NCBI RefSeq assembly: GCF_000298215.1 | Contig: NZ_BAHD01000003.1 | Span: 84,603 to 148,602 of the forward strand | Direction: 5' to 3' | Source: Kineosphaera limosa NBRC 100340 | GTDB lineage: Bacteria > Actinomycetota > Actinomycetes > Actinomycetales > Dermatophilaceae | Length of the DNA stretch: 64,000 nt | Shown: in pieces, positions 59,363 to 64,000 of the stretch | Layout of the letters: the number at the start of each line of letters is the position of its first letter | Numbering within the stretch: position 1 is the stretch's first letter | Made by a program: the position numbers and the translations under genes | The notes under the pieces: model-generated | Told to the model about the DNA's origin: nothing | What the model saw: the letters and a program-made list of their open reading frames with translations, nothing else | Database searches by the model: none

Positions 59363-59782
59363 GTGACACCAGGGCGAGGAAGGGGCGGACTTATCGGCCG
59401 CCAACCGCCCGATTTGAGTCTGCTGGGGCCTGTCTGGCACTATGTACAGGTTGCTTGAGGCGTGGGTAAGGCATGAGGCCTGCACCACAGTCCCTCTGAC
59501 GAGGTTACTAGCACCACGGATTCGACCTGCGAGACCTGCAGACATGTTCTGCCAGAGTCGCGCGTCGGCCGCGGGACCGGTGCCTGGCGAGTGGAAGCGC
59601 AAGCTCCGGTTCATCCGACCACCGACTACGTCGTGGCACGGCTCGGCTCCCAAGCATGAGCGGTCAGCGAGGTAGGCGGGGTGTTGCGTGTGCACGACTC
59701 TGTCCGCACAGCGCGACACACCCGAGCGCGGGGGTCGGAGGCCGGGTCCGAAGAGAACGACGAGAGAGAGTCTGACGAAGCG
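59363..59782. other. 420-bp leader/promoter region of the S10 operon
   Basis: No gene. TATGTA (59441–59446) is the best −10, with TTGAGT (59414–59419) at an over-long 21 nt. The roughly 330-nt leader contains ACCTGCGAGACCTGCAG-type short repeats and several G-rich stems. S10 leaders in some bacteria bind L4; I cannot confirm such a structure here. A GAGAGAGAG purine stretch precedes rpsJ. Confidence 0.45.
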
Positions 59783-60091
59783 ATGGCGGGACAGAAGATC
59801 CGCATCCGGCTGAAGTCGTACGACCACGAGGTCATCGACAGCTCGGCGCGCAAGATTGTCGACACCGTGACCCGTGCGGGCGCGACTGTGGTCGGCCCCG
59901 TGCCGCTGCCGACGGAGAAGAACGTCTTCGTCGTCATCCGGTCTCCCCACAAGTACAAGGACAGCCGCGAGCACTTCGAGATGCGCACGCACAAGCGCCT
60001 CATCGACATCGTGGACCCGACGCCCAAGGCCGTCGACTCGCTGATGCGTCTCGACCTGCCGGCGGACGTCAACATCGAGATCAAGCTGTAA
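59783..60091 (+). CDS. rpsJ: 30S ribosomal protein S10
   Basis: 102 aa from the ATG at 59783. [45 protein letters not shown] and the RTHKRLIDI motif are invariant. First gene of the S10–spc cluster; also a NusB partner in antitermination. Confidence 0.98.
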   Translation: MAGQKIRIRLKSYDHEVIDSSARKIVDTVTRAGATVVGPVPLPTEKNVFVVIRSPHKYKDSREHFEMRTHKRLIDIVDPTPKAVDSLMRLDLPADVNIEIKL

Positions 60092-60111
60092 GTCCAGGAG
60101 CGAGATTTCAC

Positions 60112-60768
60112 ATGACTTCGACACGCGAACGCGCCGTCAAGGGACTCCTGGGCACCAAGCTCGGCATGACCCAGGTTTGGGACGCCGACAACCGCCTTGT
60201 CCCGGTGACGGTCATCCAGGCCGGACCCTGCGTCGTCACGCAGGTCCGTGACGCTGAGAACGACGGCTACACCGCCGTGCAGATCGGCTTCGGCGCCATC
60301 GACCCCCGTAAGGTCAAGAAGCCCATGACGGGCCACTTCGAGAAGGCCGGCGTCACGCCGCGCCGCCACCTCGTCGAGCTGCGCACCAGCGACGCCGGCG
60401 AGTACAGCCTCGGTCAAGAGCTGACCGTCGAGGCGTTCGAGGGCGGCCAGAAGGTCGACGTTGCGGGCACCACCAAGGGCAAGGGCTTCGCCGGTGTGAT
60501 GAAGCGTCACGGCTTCCACGGCGTCGGCGCCTCCCACGGTGCGCACCGTAACCACCGCAAGCCGGGCTCCATCGGCGGCTGCGCGACCCCCGGTCGCGTC
60601 TACAAGGGCCAGCGCATGGCCGGCCGCATGGGCGGCGTGCGCCAGACCACCCAGAACCTGACGATCCACGCGGTGGACGCCGAGCGCGGGCTCCTGCTCG
60701 TCAAGGGCGCCGTTCCCGGTCCGCGCGGTGGCGTCGTCCTCGTCCGCACCGCAGCCAAGGGGGCCTGA
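60112..60768 (+). CDS. rplC: 50S ribosomal protein L3
   Basis: 218 aa. [14 protein letters not shown] start, [17 protein letters not shown] and [19 protein letters not shown] loop that reaches the peptidyl-transferase centre. 20 nt after rpsJ with CAGGAGCGAG upstream. Confidence 0.98.
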   Translation: MTSTRERAVKGLLGTKLGMTQVWDADNRLVPVTVIQAGPCVVTQVRDAENDGYTAVQIGFGAIDPRKVKKPMTGHFEKAGVTPRRHLVELRTSDAGEYSLGQELTVEAFEGGQKVDVAGTTKGKGFAGVMKRHGFHGVGASHGAHRNHRKPGSIGGCATPGRVYKGQRMAGRMGGVRQTTQNLTIHAVDAERGLLLVKGAVPGPRGGVVLVRTAAKGA

Positions 60769-60771
60769 GTC

Positions 60772-61419
60772 GTGACGACCATCGACATCCTCGACACCAC
60801 CGGTGGCTCCAACGGCACCATCGAGCTGCCCGCCGAGATCTTCGACGTGCAGACCAACGTGCCGCTCATCCACCAGGTCGTCGTCGCCCAGCTTGCGGCG
60901 GCCCGCCAGGGCACGCACTCGACCAAGACCCGCGGCGAGACCCGCGGTGGTGGGCGTAAGCCTTACCGCCAGAAGGGCACCGGCCGCGCCCGCCAGGGCT
61001 CGGTGCGCGCGCCGCAGTTCGCCGGCGGTGGCGTCGTGCACGGCCCGCAGCCGCGCGACTACTCCCAGCGCACCCCCAAGAAGATGAAGGCCGCCGCCCT
61101 GCGCGGAGCCCTCTCCGACCGGGCGCGCCACGGCCGCATCCACGCGCTGACCGCCGTGATCGACGGGGACACCCCCTCGACCAAGTCGGCTCGCGTGCTG
61201 CTGGAGAAGGTCAGCGACCGGCGCAACCTGCTCATCGTGCTCGACCGGGCCGACGAGTTCGCCGCCCTGTCGGTGCGCAACCTGCCGAACGTGCACGTGC
61301 TCTGGTCCGACCAGCTCAACACCTACGACGTGCTGTGCGCCGACGACATCGTGTTCACCGAGAAGGCTCTGCGCGAGTTCATCTCGGCCGGCTCCGGCGC
61401 CAAGGAGACCGCGAAGTGA
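60772..61419 (+). CDS. rplD: 50S ribosomal protein L4
   Basis: 215 aa from a GTG, 3 nt after rplC. Extended loop [27 protein letters not shown] (here [19 protein letters not shown]) lines the exit tunnel; macrolide-relevant residues look normal. In many bacteria L4 represses the S10 operon. Confidence 0.98.
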   Translation: MTTIDILDTTGGSNGTIELPAEIFDVQTNVPLIHQVVVAQLAAARQGTHSTKTRGETRGGGRKPYRQKGTGRARQGSVRAPQFAGGGVVHGPQPRDYSQRTPKKMKAAALRGALSDRARHGRIHALTAVIDGDTPSTKSARVLLEKVSDRRNLLIVLDRADEFAALSVRNLPNVHVLWSDQLNTYDVLCADDIVFTEKALREFISAGSGAKETAK

Positions 61420-61712
61420 ACCTCAACAAGAACCCCCGCGACATCCTCATCGCCCCGGTCGTCTCGGAGAAGTCCTACTCGCTGCTCGACGACGGCAAGT
61501 ACACCTTCCTCGTCGACCCGCGGGCCAACAAGACCGAGATCAAGATCGCCGTGGAGAACATCTTCGGGGTCAAGGTCGCGTCGGTGAACACACTGAACCG
61601 TCAGGGCAAGACGCGGCGCACCCGCTTCGGCACGGGCAAGCGCAAGAACACCAAGCGCGCCATCGTCACCCTCAAGGAAGGCTCGATCGACATCTTCGGG
61701 GCCACGGCCTAA
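61416..61712 (+). CDS. rplW: 50S ribosomal protein L23
   Basis: 98 aa; the GTG overlaps the rplD stop (GTGA). [16 protein letters not shown] start and [20 protein letters not shown]. Located at the tunnel exit, docking site for trigger factor and SRP. Confidence 0.97.
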   Translation: MNLNKNPRDILIAPVVSEKSYSLLDDGKYTFLVDPRANKTEIKIAVENIFGVKVASVNTLNRQGKTRRTRFGTGKRKNTKRAIVTLKEGSIDIFGATA

Positions 61713-61756
61713 GGGCCGGCCACGAGTTGAGTCGAGAGAGAAACGAGGACTAAACA

Positions 61757-62593
61757 ATGGCAATCCGCAAATACAAGCCGACCACCCCGGGTCGTCGCGG
61801 CAGCTCCGTGGCCGACTTCGTCGAGGTGACGCGCTCCACGCCGGAGAAGTCCCTGGTGCGCCCGCTGAGCAAGACCGGCGGCCGCAACAACTCCGGGCGC
61901 ATCACCACCCGCCACATCGGCGGTGGCCACAAGCGCGCCTACCGCGTCATCGACTTCCGTCGCCACGACAAGGACGGCATCCCGGCCAAGGTCGCGCACA
62001 TCGAGTACGACCCCAACCGCACCGCCCGCATCGCGCTGCTGCACTACGCCGACGGCGAGAAGCGCTACATCCTGGCGCCCAACCGCCTCAAGCAGGGCGA
62101 CCCGATCGAGAACGGCCCCGCGGCCGACATCAAGCCGGGCAACGCACTGCCGCTGCGCAACATCCCCGTCGGTACCGTCGTGCACGCCATCGAGCTGCGC
62201 CCCGGTGGCGGCGCGAAGATCGCCCGCTCGGCCGGCGCCCGCGTGCAGCTCGTCGCCAAGGACGGCCCCTACGCCCAGCTGCGTATGCCGTCGGGTGAGA
62301 TCCGCAACGTCGACCTGCGCTGCCGCGCCACGGTCGGCGAGGTCGGCAACGCCGAGCAGAGCAACATCAACTGGGGCAAGGCCGGCCGCATGCGCTGGAA
62401 GGGCAAGCGCCCCACCGTCCGCGGTGTCGTGATGAACCCCGTCGACCACCCCCACGGTGGTGGCGAGGGTCGCACCTCCGGTGGACGTAACCCGGTCAGC
62501 CCCTGGGGCCAGCCGGAGGGTCGCACCCGCCGCCCGAACAAGGAAAGCGACAAGCTCATCGTGCGTCGCCGTCGTACTGGCAAGAAGCGCTGA
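61757..62593 (+). CDS. rplB: 50S ribosomal protein L2
   Basis: 278 aa. [15 protein letters not shown] start, [19 protein letters not shown], and [18 protein letters not shown] with the His essential for peptidyl transfer. 44 nt after rplW. Confidence 0.98.
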   Translation: MAIRKYKPTTPGRRGSSVADFVEVTRSTPEKSLVRPLSKTGGRNNSGRITTRHIGGGHKRAYRVIDFRRHDKDGIPAKVAHIEYDPNRTARIALLHYADGEKRYILAPNRLKQGDPIENGPAADIKPGNALPLRNIPVGTVVHAIELRPGGGAKIARSAGARVQLVAKDGPYAQLRMPSGEIRNVDLRCRATVGEVGNAEQSNINWGKAGRMRWKGKRPTVRGVVMNPVDHPHGGGEGRTSGGRNPVSPWGQPEGRTRRPNKESDKLIVRRRRTGKKR

Positions 62594-62608
62594 TAAGGAG
62601 CCTGCCGA

Positions 62609-62890
62609 ATGCCTCGTAGCTTGAAAAAGGGCCCCTTCATCGACGACCACCTGCAGAAGAAGGTGGACGCCCAGAACGAAGCGGGCACGAAGAACATCAT
62701 CAAGACCTGGTCGCGCCGCTCGGTCATCGCGCCGGACTTCCTCGGTCACACCTTTGCCGTGCACGACGGCCGCAAGCACGTCCCGGTGTTCATCACCGAG
62801 TCGATGGTCGGCCACAAGCTCGGCGAGTTCGCCCAGACGCGCACCTTCAAGGGTCACGTGAAGGACGACAAGAAGGGACGCCGTCGCTGA
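62609..62890 (+). CDS. rpsS: 30S ribosomal protein S19
   Basis: 93 aa, [15 protein letters not shown] start and [28 protein letters not shown] (here [20 protein letters not shown]). Stop overlaps the rplV start (TGATG). Ribosome-binding site AAGGAG. Confidence 0.98.
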   Translation: MPRSLKKGPFIDDHLQKKVDAQNEAGTKNIIKTWSRRSVIAPDFLGHTFAVHDGRKHVPVFITESMVGHKLGEFAQTRTFKGHVKDDKKGRRR

Positions 62891-63297
62891 TGGCCGCCAA
62901 CACCACCATCGAGAACGAAGGCGTGGCCGCCAAGGCCGTGGCCCGCCACGTGCGGGTCACCCCGATGAAGGCCCGCCGCGTCGTGGACCTCATCCGCGGC
63001 AAGAACTGCGTCGAGGCCCTGGCCGTGCTGCAGTTCGCTCCGCAGTCGGCCAGCGAGCCGGTGCGCAAGCTGGTCGCCAGCGCGATCGCCAACGCCCGGG
63101 TCAAGGCCGACAAGGAGTCGCTGCCGTTCGACGAGCGCGCGCTGGTCATCAGCGCCGCCCACGTCGACGAGGGCCCCACGATGAAGCGGTTCCAGCCGCG
63201 TGCGCAGGGTCGTGCCTACCGCATCAACAAGCGCACGAGCCACATCACCGTGTACGTCAGCCAGCCGCAGAACGCCAAGCAGGGAGGTGCCCGGTAA
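62890..63297 (+). CDS. rplV: 50S ribosomal protein L22
   Basis: 135 aa. [23 protein letters not shown] start; beta-hairpin [23 protein letters not shown] (here [15 protein letters not shown]) reaches the exit tunnel. Ends by one-base overlap with rpsC (TAATG). Confidence 0.98.
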   Translation: MAANTTIENEGVAAKAVARHVRVTPMKARRVVDLIRGKNCVEALAVLQFAPQSASEPVRKLVASAIANARVKADKESLPFDERALVISAAHVDEGPTMKRFQPRAQGRAYRINKRTSHITVYVSQPQNAKQGGAR

Positions 63298-64000
63298 TGG
63301 GCCAGAAGGTCAACCCCCACGGCTTCCGTCTGGGCATCACGACGGAGCACAAGAGCCGCTGGTTCGCCGACTCCACCAAGGACGGCCAGCGCTACCGCGA
63401 CTACGTGAAGGAAGACGTCGCGATCCGCAAGCTCATGTCCACAGGCATGGAGCGCGCCGGTATCAGCCGCGTCGAGATCGAGCGCACCCGCGACCGCGTG
63501 CGCGTCGACATCCACACCGCCCGGCCGGGCATCGTCATCGGCCGTCGCGGCGCGGAGGCCGACCGCATCCGCGGTGAGCTGGAGAAGCTCACGGGCAAGC
63601 AGGTGCAGCTCAACATCCTCGAGGTCAAGAACCCGGAGATGGACGCGCAGCTGGTCGCCCAGGGCATCGCCGAGCAGCTCTCGGCCCGCGTCTCCTTCCG
63701 TCGCGCCATGCGCAAGGGCATGCAGTCCTCGCTGCGCGCCGGCGCCAAGGGCATCCGCGTGCAGGTCTCCGGCCGTCTCGGCGGCGCCGAGATGAGCCGC
63801 ACCGAGTTCTACCGCGAGGGTCGGGTGCCGCTGCACACGCTGCGCGCGAACATCGACTACGGCTTCTACGAGGCCCGCACCACCTTCGGACGCATCGGCG
63901 TCAAGGTCTGGATCTACAAGGGCGACCTGACCGCCAAGGAGCTCGCGGCCCAGCAGGCCGCCGCCCCCGGTCGGCCGTCCCGCGGCCCGCGCGGTGAGCG
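63297..64000 (+). CDS. rpsC: 30S ribosomal protein S3 (3' end beyond window)
   Basis: 234 codons visible: [21 protein letters not shown] start, KH motif [17 protein letters not shown], and [27 protein letters not shown]. The frame is open at 64000, in the disordered C-terminal tail ([19 protein letters not shown]), so nearly all of the protein is present. Confidence 0.98.
   Translation, partial: MGQKVNPHGFRLGITTEHKSRWFADSTKDGQRYRDYVKEDVAIRKLMSTGMERAGISRVEIERTRDRVRVDIHTARPGIVIGRRGAEADRIRGELEKLTGKQVQLNILEVKNPEMDAQLVAQGIAEQLSARVSFRRAMRKGMQSSLRAGAKGIRVQVSGRLGGAEMSRTEFYREGRVPLHTLRANIDYGFYEARTTFGRIGVKVWIYKGDLTAKELAAQQAAAPGRPSRGPRGE

Overview
This window comes from a high-GC Gram-positive genome, almost certainly an actinobacterium of the order Micrococcales. 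The evidence is the strong G/C bias at third codon positions, frequent GTG/TTG starts, an LLM-type (F420/flavin) oxidoreductase, a DUF2252 protein, a DUF2599-like lipoprotein, an RpoC that begins with the actinobacterial [13 protein letters not shown] motif, and the gene order rpmG–hadA/hadB-like–(…)–tRNA-Trp–secE–nusG–rplK–rplA. The aspA–Dcu pair, malic enzyme and a GlcNAc/glucose PTS suggest a facultative, sugar-using heterotroph. I would guess the Dermatophilaceae/Intrasporangiaceae neighbourhood, but that is inference.

Layout. 1–10.2 kb holds metabolic genes: the 5' end of a BtuF-like binding protein, a secreted GH16 glucanase, an enoyl-CoA hydratase, an LLM oxidoreductase, malic enzyme, an MFS transporter and convergent pntAB transhydrogenase. 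10.5–15.0 kb is a five-gene operon in which an ECF biotin transporter (bioY, bioM, bioN) encloses an acyl-CoA-ligase-like gene and a thiolase. 15.0–22.5 kb has tRNA-Thr, tRNA-Met, rpmG, two MaoC-type dehydratase subunits, murB, a divergent split PTS (EIIB/EIIC), adenosine deaminase, an aminotransferase and tRNA-Trp. 22.5–26.9 kb is secE–nusG–rplK–rplA–[L10 leader]–rplJ–rplL.

26.9–44.0 kb is a 17-kb accessory block separating rplJL from rpoBC. It contains a ctlX-like hydrolase with a divergent Lrp regulator, a very large two-cyclase-domain/AAA/TPR protein translationally coupled to a CRP-type regulator, a secreted protein, an AbgT transporter with an M20 peptidase, aspA with a Dcu transporter, an SBP56/methanethiol-oxidase gene with a membrane protein, a toxin–antitoxin pair, and a scar with a histidine-kinase remnant. 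44.0–56.7 kb is rpoB–rpoC–(680-bp gap)–rpsL–rpsG–fusA–tuf. 56.8–59.4 kb carries a lipoprotein, a second toxin–antitoxin pair and a DUF2252 gene. 59.8–64 kb is the start of the S10 operon (rpsJ to rpsC, cut by the window edge).

Points most worth a second look: (i) a 121-bp dispersed element with 22-bp inverted termini, an exactly conserved 77-nt interior length and a conserved motif at its centre, present once near 2.7 kb and once near 51.8 kb; (ii) a composite two-hairpin module repeated on both sides of rplK; (iii) the cyclase/CRP operon, whose tandem cyclase domains each retain a complementary half of the catalytic residues; (iv) the bioY–ligase–thiolase–bioMN operon with a BioQ-like box at its promoter and three short tandem duplications at or near its gene junctions. 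There is no CRISPR array, rRNA operon, prophage or recognisable insertion sequence.
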